This document shows positions 1-9,640 of a stretch of DNA of 64,000 nucleotides, piece after piece. The notes beneath the pieces are model-generated. The model saw only the letters and a program-made list of their open reading frames with translations, was not told the DNA's origin and did no database searches. Each line of letters starts with the position of its first letter. The first letter of the stretch is position 1. The DNA lies in NCBI GenBank assembly GCA_947683425.1, contig CANTUQ010000009.1:10865001-10929000 (forward strand), written 5' to 3'. The position numbers and the translations under genes were made by a program. This stretch comes from Excoecaria cochinchinensis (taxonomy: Eukaryota; Streptophyta; Magnoliopsida; Malpighiales; Euphorbiaceae).

Positions 1-898
1 TATGGTTCGAGATTTCGATTTGAAAATACCTCGCTTAAACATTTATGATTAAAATTTAATTCATAAAATTCGCTTTCCCTCAAAATTGCATTCGCATATC
101 ATTAGAGCCTTATAATATGCTAGTTTGGTCCCTCTTTTAGCCCCGGTGCGTTCCTGAAGCACGACCTCATTTTCACTCAATTTGGGGAAGTGTTAAGGAT
201 AATCACCAGCCCAAGCCACGTACCTCAATGGTATATCAAAATGATGACCCGATCGGTCGCTATGCTCGTGATGAGATAGACCTGTCGGCAGGGATCATGC
301 TTGGGTAGCCTTAAAGAAATATCTCCCTTGTCCAAAGCTCATGTAATGGCCGTAGTTACTTTCCACAGGTAAAATGAACCTTAATTCCATGCTTGCTGTA
401 TGGGTCCTCATGTATTGGGTGAGTCCACATATATCGCTTGGTAACCTAGCCAAAGGCTATCATGCCCCGGTAGGGCCATGTCAAAATTTATGGAACGTCC
501 AAATACGTGACGATCATTATCCATCCGCTTGTACATTAGCATAGGGGTGTCATGCTGCCGGTTTTTTCGCCGTGCACCATGCGTGTCCATTGGGTCCCTC
601 GTTGACCCTTGGGCTAATCCCACCTAGGAAAGAGACTGCACGACCATGTGTGTGGGAGAAATAAGGGTGGAAGGACCTACTTGCTTGCTTGTGCTCTGTA
701 AGTGTTGCATATCACGACCATGCATTATACCTGCATTTCATGCATCATGCCTAACTTTCTATCCCTGCAGCCATTATTGATCTGCCCAGGTGGACTAGAT
801 CACCAACTGGACGACTGATCCGAGTTCCTACTCCTGAGCTGTCAGATAGAGAGGGTCTACCAGAAATCTTATCAGAAATCAGTGGTACAGTATCTCTG
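1..898 (+). other. E1 5' leader (untranslated)
   Basis: No credible coding sequence. The same leader, with scattered changes, is found reversed in E3 (31575-32490), E5 (50064-50539 with 53186-53607) and E6 (44987-46105), which identifies it as a conserved Tat 5' UTR. Shared blocks include the stretch around 100-200 (the gene-proximal end of the primer region) and the block around 440-480. Short ORFs on the opposite strand here are incidental. Confidence 0.7.
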
Positions 899-2695
899 AT
901 GGCAAACTCGCCTAGGGAGGACGATGCCACCAGGGCCATGATTGCGGAAGAAGTGGGCCGCCGTTTTGAGGAATTTGAGGGTAGGATGATGAATATGTTG
1001 ACCGCCCTGGCACAGTAGAATGCTCCACAGAATCCTCCTCCTCCAGTGAGACGGAATGAGCCAGAGGAAGAAAGGGTTGAGAGGCGAGAAGAGCCCGTTA
1101 GGCCGCCACCAGTAGAGTTGAGATCAGTGGCCTCGGGAGAGCAGAGAAGAAGGCCTGTGCTGAGAATTGATGATGATATCGAAGATGATAGGATGAGCCT
1201 CGCATCTGAGAGGGGGAAAACACCTCAGACCGATGACTTCATTTTAAAGAAAATGGAAGAGAGGTTCAAAGCCATGGCCTGTATGATAGGCAGAGCTCAT
1301 GGGATGAACCCGGAAGATAAAGAGTTGGACGGAGAGGACCCGATCCCTTACAACTTTAAAATGCCAGATGTGCCGAAGTTTGACGGTACTTCTGACCCGA
1401 CCGCTCATGTGAAACAGTATTCTTTAGTTATGAAAGGGACCACATTGTCTAAGAAGCAAAAGGTAGAATACTTTTGTCTGAGTCTGACCTCTCATGCCAT
1501 CGACTGGTATCATGGCCTTGACCGCCGCACTAAAGAAGATTGGGATTTGCTCACTGAGGAGTTTTTGGAGCAGTATGACTGTAATACCAAGATGGAGGTG
1601 ACTCTAAAAGATCTTGAACTACTCCAGCAGAAGACCGGGAAATCTTTCCATGATTATCTCACCCGATGGAGGAACCGTGTAATGGAGATGCGGAGGAAGA
1701 CTAACACCCAGGATCAGATTCATTTGTTCATCAAGAATGCAAGCCCGTACTTGAAAGATGGGTTGAAGATAAAGGGGTTGAAGGACTGGGAGTCTCTCAA
1801 GGATATAGCCATCGAGGCAGAGGGAGAGTTCTTGACTAGGAAGGCTAACAACGATAATTTTGCCAAAAGGGCTAACCCCGGTCAAGGAATCAGTAGGCCA
1901 ACAGGTCCCAATAATGGCACTAGAAGAACAGGCGCAGTGTCTGCTACCGAAGTAACCACCCAGAGGAAGTTCTCAAACTTGGGGAGACCATTATCTTGGG
2001 TCTTGAGAAGGTTAATGAAGGAGGGAAAATTGCACCCTCTGGCTCCTAGTCCAGCTTTGACGCAAGGGAAGCCTAGACACAAAGATAATGAATTCTGTGC
2101 GTTCCACCAGCACTTAGGCCACATCACAGATAAGTGCAAAGCACTCTGGCACTCTATCCAAGACTTGATTGATAGCAAGCAGATTTCTGACCCTGAAAAG
2201 AGGGAAACTGAGAAGAAGCCCGGCTATAATGCCGTACTGCCACCCGTGTTTATGATCGGATCTAGCTTGCCAGAATGGTACATGCTACAAGATCTATATG
2301 GGAGCGAGAATTTTGCTGCTAATTGTTCAGAGATTGGAGAGGAAAGAGCAGTCGTGGCTACCCTTGATAGCTGGTCTAGCAGTGAGAGCGGCGGAGAAGC
2401 CGAGGAGGAAGGGGAAATGAACCTTGATTTGTGGAGGTCCGATAAAGATCAAGAAGCGATAAGGGCTATAACGAGAAGCGGAAGGGTGGTCCCTGAGATT
2501 ACGAGACTACCTGAGCCAGTGCAGACGCCGGCAGAGAAAGAACCAGAGGAGAATCAGATTGTCTAACAATTGAAGAAGACTGTGGCTCAAATATCCATCT
2601 AGGATCTTTTGAGACAATCCCCCGCTCATAGGCAGAAGGTAGTAGAGGCTTTGGTTGAGGCCACGGTCGCCACTACGATCTCCCCATCATAACTG
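899..2695 (+). pseudogene. gag: Gag polyprotein of E1 (broken)
   Basis: Structural protein that would form the virus-like particle. The best start is the ATG at 899, because E3 Gag begins with a similar MANP-type peptide at the same place. An in-frame TAG at 1016-1018 interrupts it; a long open stretch follows to 2566. The capsid part (about 1330-1850) has the Tat-type pattern of a PKFDGTSDP motif followed by an FCLSL..DWY block. Near 2096-2137 is a CX2HX4HX4C zinc knuckle, a C-to-H variant typical of Tat Gag. Three further in-frame stops (2564 TAA, 2600 TAG, 2690 TAA) separate it from protease, with no frameshift, so gag-pro-pol was once one frame. Confidence 0.85.
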
Positions 2696-3325
2696 TTGGG
2701 CCTAATTAAGGGAGGATCCGAGGAGAGATTGGTCTTTTCTGACGCCGACCTACCGGTCGAAGGCCGCAATCATAACAGACCCCTATACATCAAAGCGCAG
2801 ATTAACGACAAGCACACTGCTTGCGTTATGATAGATGATGGGTCTTCTATCAATGTGTGCCCCCTGATAGCTCTGCAGGCTTTTGGTTTAAACGAGGATA
2901 TGCTCAGTGGGTCGGATCTGACTATCACAGCCTACGATAATTCGAGGAGGCAAGCCTCGGGAACCTTTAATACCTTGGTCAAGACAGGACCTATTGAAGT
3001 GGAGGTAGAATTTGTAGTGCTGCCCATCCCTGCTAACTTCTCGGCTCTACTTGGGAGACCCTGGTTTCACAAGTTAGGTGGAGTGCCATCCACACTACAT
3101 CAGATGATAAAGTTCCCACACGAAGGGGAGGTGGTAACTATCAAGGCAGCTAGAGAGAACCAGGTCTCAGCGCTTGAAATAGATAATCAGCCATTTAGTG
3201 GCTTCCATGTGTCCATGATAGGAGAAGAGGGCAGTTCAGTGGACAACCCAGCTGTGGTCAATATGTTGAAGAAGATGCACTATCTCCTCGGGGCTTGTTT
3301 GGGCAGAAACTCTAAGGGGTTGTAA
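2696..3325 (+). pseudogene. pro: Aspartic protease domain of E1
   Basis: Retropepsin that would process the Gag-Pol polyprotein. The active-site region reads MIDDGSSINVCP, the D-D-G-S form common in Tat elements, followed about 75 residues later by the flap and ALLGRPW block typical of the end of the domain. There is no proper ATG: it is an internal piece of the polyprotein bounded by stops at 2690 and 3323, in the same frame as gag. The catalytic Asp-Gly pair is present, so the domain itself may be recently inactivated only by the flanking stops. Confidence 0.8.
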
Positions 3326-3343
3326 ACAGCGGTCACCACTTGA

Positions 3344-3835
3344 GGGCAGAAGAATCGGAAAGGTCTAGGGTACAGAGGTGGCTTCAGCAAGAAGAAGGCG
3401 ACAGACAAGATCCCTCACATTTCAGAGAGCTTCGTACCAGCATCCTCAGTTTGTGCTTACACTGGCGAAGATGAGCCGCAATGGGTAGATGGGAGGATTG
3501 TCCCTGGCTTCGAGATCTTTAATGATGTATTTGACTGGAGAGTCGGGTTTGTCAAGATTGCTGAAGACTTCTGGGACGAGGAGGTCATGACTCAGGGTAT
3601 CACTTGGGACAGATGCGAGCCTGAAGAGGTTGTTACTGAAAAGATGATAGTTGCCAGGCTGAAAGGGAAACAGAAGATAGCAGAATTGGAGCTGAAAATG
3701 GGAGATTTGAGGATTTCCTCCGACATGCCTGAGGAGCCTCTGCTGAATCAGGAAGCCAGTGATCAAGCTGCAACCGCATCAATCTCGGGAGTGGCAGAAG
3801 AAGACTCTAGTTTAGACTGTCTTTTTATTCCATAA
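3344..3835 (+). pseudogene. Protease-RT linker of E1 polyprotein
   Basis: Open from just after the TGA at 3341-3343 to the TAA at 3833-3835, in the same frame as gag, protease and RT. The part around 3450-3600 (CAYTG, then an aromatic/acidic block ending in EDFWDEEV) is conserved in E7 at 61507-61740, which shows that it is a real spacer of the polyprotein and not chance. No known domain is recognised. Confidence 0.6.
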
Positions 3836-5224
3836 CTCTTTTATGATGTAAATGACAATTATAATATTATTAATAAGGCAAACAATTTCTCTTATTTGTG
3901 CGATGTTTCTAATAATTTCAACATGCATGAACATGATCATATTCCATCAATTTTTGACATTGATTCCACTAATACAACGCCTTTTAATCTTGGAACCTCG
4001 AAAAATCCGAGAGAAATTCTAATAGCCTCAAATATAACTCCTGAGGAGAGAAAAAAATTTGAGAGAATAATAAGAAAACATGAAAAAGTCTTTGCCTGGA
4101 CCTATAAGGACATGCCAGGAATTGACCGAGATGTGGCAGAACATGCTATCCCAACTTATCCGGATTGCAAGCCTGTGAAACAGAAGTTGAGAAGGCTCAG
4201 ACCAGAATGGGCTGACAAGGTTAAGAAGGAAATTCGACAGCAAATTGAAGCCAAGTTCCTTGTTGAGGTGAAGTATCCTACATGGCTGGCAAATGTGGTC
4301 CCTGTAGCAAAGAAGAACGGAAAGGTCAGGGTGTGTGTGGATTATCGAGATCTGAACAAAGCTTGCCCTAAAGATGATTTTCCACTACCCCATATCGATG
4401 CATTGATGGACAGTGCCGCCAATTGCGCGATGTACAGCTTTGGAGATGGTTATGTGGGCTACAATCAGATCCTGAACAAAATAGCTGATCGGGTTAAAAC
4501 CGCTTTCATCACGGAGTGGGGGACCTACGCCTACCGGGTCATGCCTTTCGGCCTAAAGAACGCAGGGGCCACATACCAGAGAATGGCGACCAAGATCTTA
4601 AGTGACCTAATCCATAAAGAAGTGGAAGTGTATGTCGATGACATGATGGTCAAATCAGCCACCCAGGAGGGACACTTTGAAGCTCTAGAGAAGTTCTTCA
4701 CCAGGATTGATAAGTATAATCTGCGACTTAACCCCAAGAAGTGCATTTTCGGAGTGACTTCAGGAAAGCTATTGGGACATGTCGTCAGTCAGAGGGGAAT
4801 AGAAATTGACTCGGACAAGGTGAAGGCCATCAGAGAGATGCCCGTACCACAAAAGGAGAAGGATGTAAGGAGTTTCCTGGGCAAGCTGCAGTATGTCAGC
4901 CGATTCATTGCCAAGCTCACTTCGATATGCGAGCCTGTTTTTAAGCTGCTTAAAAAGAATCAACCCGTGGTCTGGAACGAAGACTGCCAGAGAGCCTTTG
5001 ACAGCATCAGAGAATACCTGTTGAATCCGCGAGTGCTAAGACCGCCGCAACCGATCAAACCGCTTATCCTGTATCTGGCAGTAGAGGACAGTTCAGTGGG
5101 CGCCATGATGGCTCAAGAGGATGAATTTGGGGTGGAGTTTGCAATTTATTACCTCAGCAAGAAGTTCCTAGCTTATGAGATAAAATATGCTGAACTAGAA
5201 AAGATCTGTCTCGCAGTAATTTGA
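3836..5224 (+). pseudogene. pol: Reverse transcriptase plus degenerate first RNase H of E1
   Basis: RNA-dependent DNA polymerase that copies the element RNA. The frame is open from 3836 (first ATG 3896). Palm motifs are visible: RVCVDYRDLN, then YNQI, VMPFGLKNAGATYQ, and the catalytic YVDD at 4631-4642. After the connection domain comes a gypsy-type RNase H remnant (about 5070-5220, ILYLAVEDSSVGAMM) in which the expected first catalytic Asp is replaced; such decay is normal for this domain in Tat elements. The frame ends at a TGA (5222-5224), where a W codon is expected, and the next part is in another frame, so a small deletion also lies at about 5222-5230. Confidence 0.88.
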
Positions 5225-5225
5225 A

Positions 5226-6071
5226 TTGAGACATTATTTCCACTCGTACAAAGTTCAGGCAGTGGCCAAGCAGAATCTGTTAAGATATTTGCAGGAAGCA
5301 CCGTCTTTGCTTGGAAAGATGGGGAGGTGGCTGCTCTTGCTACAGGAGTTTGATGTGCAATACATCACCCGCAAGACTATTAAGGGGCAAGCCGTAGCCG
5401 AATTTCTTGCTGAGCATCCTATTCAAGGAGACACTCCCGAGTTTACCTTTCCTGATGAGAGCATAGTTGCGATTTCTGTCCAAGGATGGCAGTTACACTT
5501 CGATGGGGCAGTGAATAACAGAGGGGCCGGAGTCGGAATTATCCTGACAACCCCAGATGATGAGAAACTTCCCCTCGCTAAGAAGCTGAGGTACAAAGCA
5601 ACCAACAATGAAGCCGAATATGAAGCGTACAACTTTGGATTGGAAGCTTTTGCGGCATTGGGGGCAAAGAATATAGAAATCTTCGGTGACTCATCCTTGG
5701 TGATTAACCAGATCCGAGGTGAGTGGGCAGTAAAAGAAGAACGGCTGATGCCCTACGTTAAATATTTGAGAGAGATGTGTGGGCAGTTTGAGACTTGCAC
5801 TTTCCACTTTGTACCGAGAGATGAAAACCGTCTGGCTGATGCGTTGGCAACCCTAGTGTCAATATGGGATAACCCCGAAGGAGTGGCTATGAAGCCAGTG
5901 CTGATTTCGAGTTCTGATAAGCCCAGTTTTGAAATCGAGCCTGTGATGAAAGTAGAAGTGGCGGATAGGAAACCATGGTACTTCGACATCATGAACTACT
6001 TGGAAAACAATAAATTTCAAGAAGAAGCTACTGAGAAAGACCATAGGATGATCTGGAAGCTATCCACTTAG
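5226..6071 (+). pseudogene. Second, plant/archaeal-type RNase H (aRH) of E1
   Basis: Degrades RNA in the RNA:DNA hybrid and is the hallmark of the Tat lineage. Catalytic positions look complete: Asp in LHFDGAVNN (about 5500), Glu in NNEAEYEA (about 5605), Asp in FGDSSLVINQI (about 5690) and Asp in ENRLADALAT (about 5835). The frame differs from RT because of the small deletion at the junction and closes with a TAG at 6069-6071; integrase continues in the same frame directly after, so this stop is a point change. Confidence 0.85.
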
Positions 6072-6715
6072 TTCATATCCTTGGAAGGGGTGTTGTACAA
6101 AAGACGGTCGGACGGGATTCAGCTCAGGTACCTGAATGAAAAGGAAGCCCGCAAGGTGATGGAGGAAACCCATGCAGGTGTCTGTGGGGCCCACATGAAT
6201 GGTTTGACCTTGGCTAAGAAGATCATGAGGCAGGGCTTGTATTGGCTTACGATAGACAACGACTGCTCAAAATATGTTAGGCAATGCCAGTTGTGCCAAC
6301 AGTACGCAGACTTGAGACACCTGCCAGTATCAGTGTTACATAACCTGACGTCACCTTGGCCTTTCGCTGCTTGGGGGATTGATATCATTGGAGAGATTCA
6401 CCCCACGGCGTCCAATGGGCACAGATACATCATAGTTGCAATCGACTATTTTACCAAATGGGTAGAGGCGGAATCCTTCAAGAAGATTGACGCAAGGGAT
6501 ATGACAAAGTTCATAGAGAGAAATCTGATTTGCAGATATGGCCTCCCTCATCACATAGTGTCTGACAATGGGGTGCAGTTCATGGGAGAAACCAGGAAGC
6601 TCCTCGAGAAATATGGTGTCGAGCATCATAAATCCTCTCCCTACCGACCACAAGCGAATGGAGCAGTAGAAGCCGCTAATAAGAATATAAAGAAGATCCT
6701 GTCCAAGATGGTCCA
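6072..6715 (+). pseudogene. int: Integrase of E1, N-terminal and catalytic part (split by E2)
   Basis: Inserts element cDNA into the genome. An H-H-C-C zinc-binding region (HAGVCGAH ... CQLCQQY) is followed by the catalytic core: Asp in WGIDIIGE (about 6375), Asp in IVSDNG (about 6560), Glu in NGAVEAANK (about 6665), i.e. the full D,D-35-E triad. The frame is open up to the insertion point of E2; GTCCA at 6711-6715 is the left target duplication. The rest of the protein resumes at 8743. Confidence 0.87.
6711..6715. repeat. Target-site duplication GTCCA, left of E2
   Basis: GTCCA here and at 8743-8747 are identical and flank an element starting TG and ending CA. Confidence 0.9.
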
Positions 6716-7334
6716 TGTCACATCCCAAAATGGCCCTAGTCGGGATTATGCATGCTAAGTCGAGATCGGAAGGGTATTTCAGTAATTTGTGCATGAGAAT
6801 TTGGATAATAAGGACTTAATGGCAATTAATTAGTTAAGTGTGTTAAGAAGAGAAGTGCTAGTGTGTGCTTGTGGTGTATGGAAGTAGGATATGAGTGATT
6901 TTGGAAATGATTGGGTGTGACTCAAGTATGGTGCTTTGATTTGGAAAGTTTGAGTGGATATTATGGTCCAATTGAGTGCTGCCAAGTGGACTGTTAGGTG
7001 GGCATTGAAAGAAGAAAAAGAAGAAGTAAGAGGAAGAGAGAAGAGGGAACACAGATTTTTGGTTTGGCTTTCCCGTCCCCTCCTCTCACGCCCTCCCTTC
7101 TTCTTCTCTTCTCCTTTCTTTGCTTCTCCTTTCTTTCTCATTTGGCTTGAGTTGTGTTTGGCTTGAAGTGAGGCTGCTTTGAAGAGGTAAGTTTTTAATT
7201 AACCCATATTTTCGTATGTATGTTATGTGTGAATGTGTGCTTCCGCATTGTGCTTGTGTATATTTGTATGAGTGAGCGTCTGGTAGCGCGCCCGTCGGCG
7301 TCCTTCCAACGGGGACGGCGATGGGGGTGTTACA
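6716..7334 (+). repeat. E2 5' LTR
   Basis: TG...CA ended, 619 bp, same length as the 3' copy. Its last part (TGAGCGTCTGGTAGCGCGCCCG...) is related to the ends of the solo LTRs S1 and S2. A pyrimidine-rich run near 7080-7140 and a purine-rich run near 7000-7045 explain the spurious ORFs on both strands. Confidence 0.93.
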
Positions 7335-7339
7335 GTTAG

Positions 7340-7352
7340 TGGTATCAGAGCC
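7340..7352 (+). other. E2 primer-binding site (initiator Met tRNA type)
   Basis: TGGTATCAGAGCC, five bases after the LTR, is the usual plant initiator-methionine tRNA complement used by Tekay and many other elements. Confidence 0.85.
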
Positions 7353-7462
7353 CAGGTTTGATGGTTCTGGGTATGTTGTTTGTTATGTGTTGAGTCTTTG
7401 CATGAGAGTCGGTTTTGTGTCGTGGCCTAATGCAGATGTGTCTTGTTTTGTATCGTGTCTAG

Positions 7463-8074
7463 ATGGAGTCTGATCCGAGTGAGAATGTGGGCGAGACAAC
7501 AGAAAGTGTGAACCGAGTTAGTGCTGATCAGGATGTTTTCGAGCGTCTTCCAGTTGAAGATTCTGGTCAGGTTTCTGTGGATAGGGCTCTTGTACAAGGG
7601 TTGATTCGGATTTTGGATAGATTGACTGCTCCTCATGCTTCTCAAGAATTTGTTCGGCATGTACCTCAGAAGAGAAAAGGATCGGTTAGTGAAGTGCCAA
7701 CAGGAAAAAGGGTTCGAGAACTTTTGATGTATCAACAATGTCAGAAGCAACATGGGAATAAGTGTAAGAAGTGGGTACCGTCAACATGTCAGCACTGCCA
7801 GAAGCGACATCGGGGCCCATGTCGGAAGCTTTCAGGTGCTTGTTTCAGGTGTGGCAGTATGGAACACCAGATTGCCGGTTGTCCTAAGAAGATGAGTGAG
7901 AATCTAGCTGGGCAAGCTAGAAAGGAAGTGGAGGATTTGTTGAGATCTTCGCGAGTGCCTACAGAGTTTGTAGCATCTACCAAGGATTCGAAGGAGACCG
8001 CAGGTTCTTCTGGTAAGTTGCGTTGCAAGCTTTTGTTTAAGAAAGTTTTGTTTGCTTGGGTTATTTGGATGTAA
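7463..8074 (+). CDS. Capsid-less mini-Gag with zinc knuckle (E2)
   Basis: 203 codons, intact. The start follows the primer site by about 110 bp, as in E4, and both proteins begin MES. Residues about 45-65 (an ILDRLTAP segment) resemble the N-terminal part of E4 Gag. The protein then jumps to a basic stretch and a Cys/His-rich end with CFRCGSMEHQIAGC, a CX2CX4HX4C nucleocapsid knuckle; a second CQHCQKRH..C cluster precedes it. The whole capsid domain is missing. It would bind nucleic acid rather than build particles. That the frame is still open in a trans-mobilised element hints at selection or just youth; I cannot tell which. Confidence 0.75.
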   Translation: MESDPSENVGETTESVNRVSADQDVFERLPVEDSGQVSVDRALVQGLIRILDRLTAPHASQEFVRHVPQKRKGSVSEVPTGKRVRELLMYQQCQKQHGNKCKKWVPSTCQHCQKRHRGPCRKLSGACFRCGSMEHQIAGCPKKMSENLAGQARKEVEDLLRSSRVPTEFVASTKDSKETAGSSGKLRCKLLFKKVLFAWVIWM

Positions 8075-8110
8075 GTGTTTTGCCGTGAATTTCGAGGACG
8101 AAATTCTTTT

Positions 8111-8123
8111 AGGAGGGAAGAGT
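8111..8123 (+). other. E2 polypurine tract
   Basis: AGGAGGGAAGAG directly before the 3' LTR; primes plus-strand synthesis. Confidence 0.8.
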
Positions 8124-8742
8124 TGTCACATCCCAAAATGGTCCTAGTCGGGATTGTGCATGCTAAGTCGAGATCAGAAGGGTATTTCAGTAATTTGTGC
8201 ATGAGAATTTGGATAATAAGGACTTAATGGCAATTAATTAGTTAAGTGTGTTAAGAAGAGAAGTGCTAGTGTGTGCTTGTGGTGTATGGAAGTAGGATAT
8301 GAGTGATTTTGGAAATGATTGGGTGTGACTCAAGTATGGTGCTTTGATTTGGAAAGTTTGAGTGGATATTATGGTCCAATTGAGTGCTGCCAAGTGGACT
8401 GTTAGGTGGGCATTAAAAGAAGAAAAAGAAGAAGTCAGAGGAAGAGAGAAGAGGGAACACAGATTTTTGGTTTGGCTTTCCCGTCCCCTCCTCTCACGCC
8501 CTCCCTTCTTCTTCTCTTCTCCTTTCTTTGCTTCTCCTTTCTTTCTCATTTGGCTTGAGTTGTGTTTGGCTTGAAGTGAGGCTGCTTTGAAGAGGTAAGT
8601 TTTTAATTAACCCATATTTTCGTATGTATGTTATGTGTGAATGTGTGCTTCCGCATTGTGCTTGTGTATATCTATATGAGTGAGCGTCTGGTAGCGCGCC
8701 CGTCGGCGTCCTTCCAACGGGGACGGCGATGGGGGTGTTACA
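8124..8742 (+). repeat. E2 3' LTR
   Basis: 619 bp, about 98.9% identical to the 5' copy by eye; ends in CA at 8742 before GTCCA. Confidence 0.93.
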
Positions 8743-9252
8743 GTCCAAACCTACAAAGACTGGGCTGAAAAGTTACCTTTCGCCCTGTGGGGATATAGAA
8801 CGACGGTAAGGACGTCTACAGGCGCTACACCATTTTCCCTGGTATACGGAACAGAAGCAGTATTGCCAGTTGAGAGAGAGCTCAAATCACTGAGGGTGGT
8901 CGTGGAAGCCCAAATTCCAGAGGCCGAATGGGCGCAGCAGAGGCTACAACACTTGAATTTACTGGATGAGAGTAGGCTGAAAGCTTATTATCATAATCAG
9001 ATTTACCAGAAGAGATTGGCAAGAACTTTCGGAAAGAAGGTGAGAAAGCATCCGCTAAAGGAAGTGGACTTGGTGTTCAAGCAGATGAGGCCAGGCATAC
9101 CAGATATTAGAGGGAAATTCAGACCGACCTGGGAAGGGGCGTATATCCTTAAGAAACTGCTGTCCAAAGGAGCTGCGATCTTATCGGATAGTGATGGGAA
9201 CGAATTCAAAGAGCCGATCAATGTCGACAGACTCAAAAGGTTCCACGGCTAA
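8743..9252 (+). pseudogene. int: Integrase of E1, C-terminal part (after E2)
   Basis: Begins with the right GTCCA duplication (8743-8747) and continues the integrase frame interrupted at 6715; the 2032-bp displacement accounts exactly for the frame change. It contains the catalytic-core end and the C-terminal DNA-binding part with a basic KKVRKHPLKE..D..LVF block and the terminal KRFHG found again at the end of E7 integrase (57860). No chromodomain follows, as expected for Tat. Open without stops to the TAA at 9250-9252. Confidence 0.85.
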
Positions 9253-9640
9253 AGACCAAAATAAAAAGAAAAGAATAAAATGCCCTGCAGGTCGAAAATC
9301 GAAAAAAGGCGGCTGTGCTAAAATTGGGCGCCTCGACAGGGTGAAAACCGAAAAAAGGCATCCTGTGCAAAAATTAGAGGCATGAGAGAAAATGTCCGAT
9401 CGTGAAAACCCGAGAGGGCCGATTGGTAACAGGAGTTGATGCTGTTAAAATTTGATTCCTTGTATTGACAGCGCGTAAGCAGCTAAGTAAATGCCAAAAC
9501 TGATCATGTATGCTGAAATTATATGAAAATATGCACAAATTGGTGAAATAGAAAGAATATTATTCTTTTCATTTTTGTCATTTCCTAGTTCTGCATTAAA
9601 AAGAAATGTAGCACCAAAAGAAATACATATATAGGCTAAG
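9253..9640 (+). other. E1 post-integrase spacer with repeated GTGAAAAYCC motifs
   Basis: No gene. Short related motifs occur at about 9287 (GTCGAAAATCG), 9341 (GTGAAAACCG) and 9402 (GTGAAAACCC), each followed by purines and a GGC/GGGC. Two more occur in the antisense intron at about 10310 and 10351. The block around 9402-9440 is conserved in E3-type elements E5 (36430), E6 (42790) and E7 (57700). The flanking sequence 9445-9640 is AT-rich, with nothing recognised. Confidence 0.55.

Larger units (their letters stand above)
6716..8742 (+). mobile_element. E2: 2-kb non-autonomous Tekay-like LTR element with a mini-Gag gene
   Basis: Two 619-bp LTRs (6716-7334 and 8124-8742) flank a 789-bp interior with an initiator-Met-type primer site, one 203-codon ORF and a polypurine tract. 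The flanks are a perfect GTCCA duplication. I count about 7 differences between the LTRs (about 1.1%), so the insertion is fairly young. The LTR ends (TGTCACATCCC / GGGGTGTTACA) and the GAATTTCGAGGACGAAATTC block before the polypurine tract match E4 and place it with Tekay/Del chromoviruses. It has no protease, RT, RNase H or integrase and must have used a partner's enzymes. Confidence 0.93.

Noticed and set aside
6830..7166. Short ORFs with KKKGGRERRGRE or its complement, repeated at 8238-8574; similar at 21248-21535 and 28349-28636
   Set aside because: Purine-rich LTR leader sequence; identical in both LTR copies, no domain.
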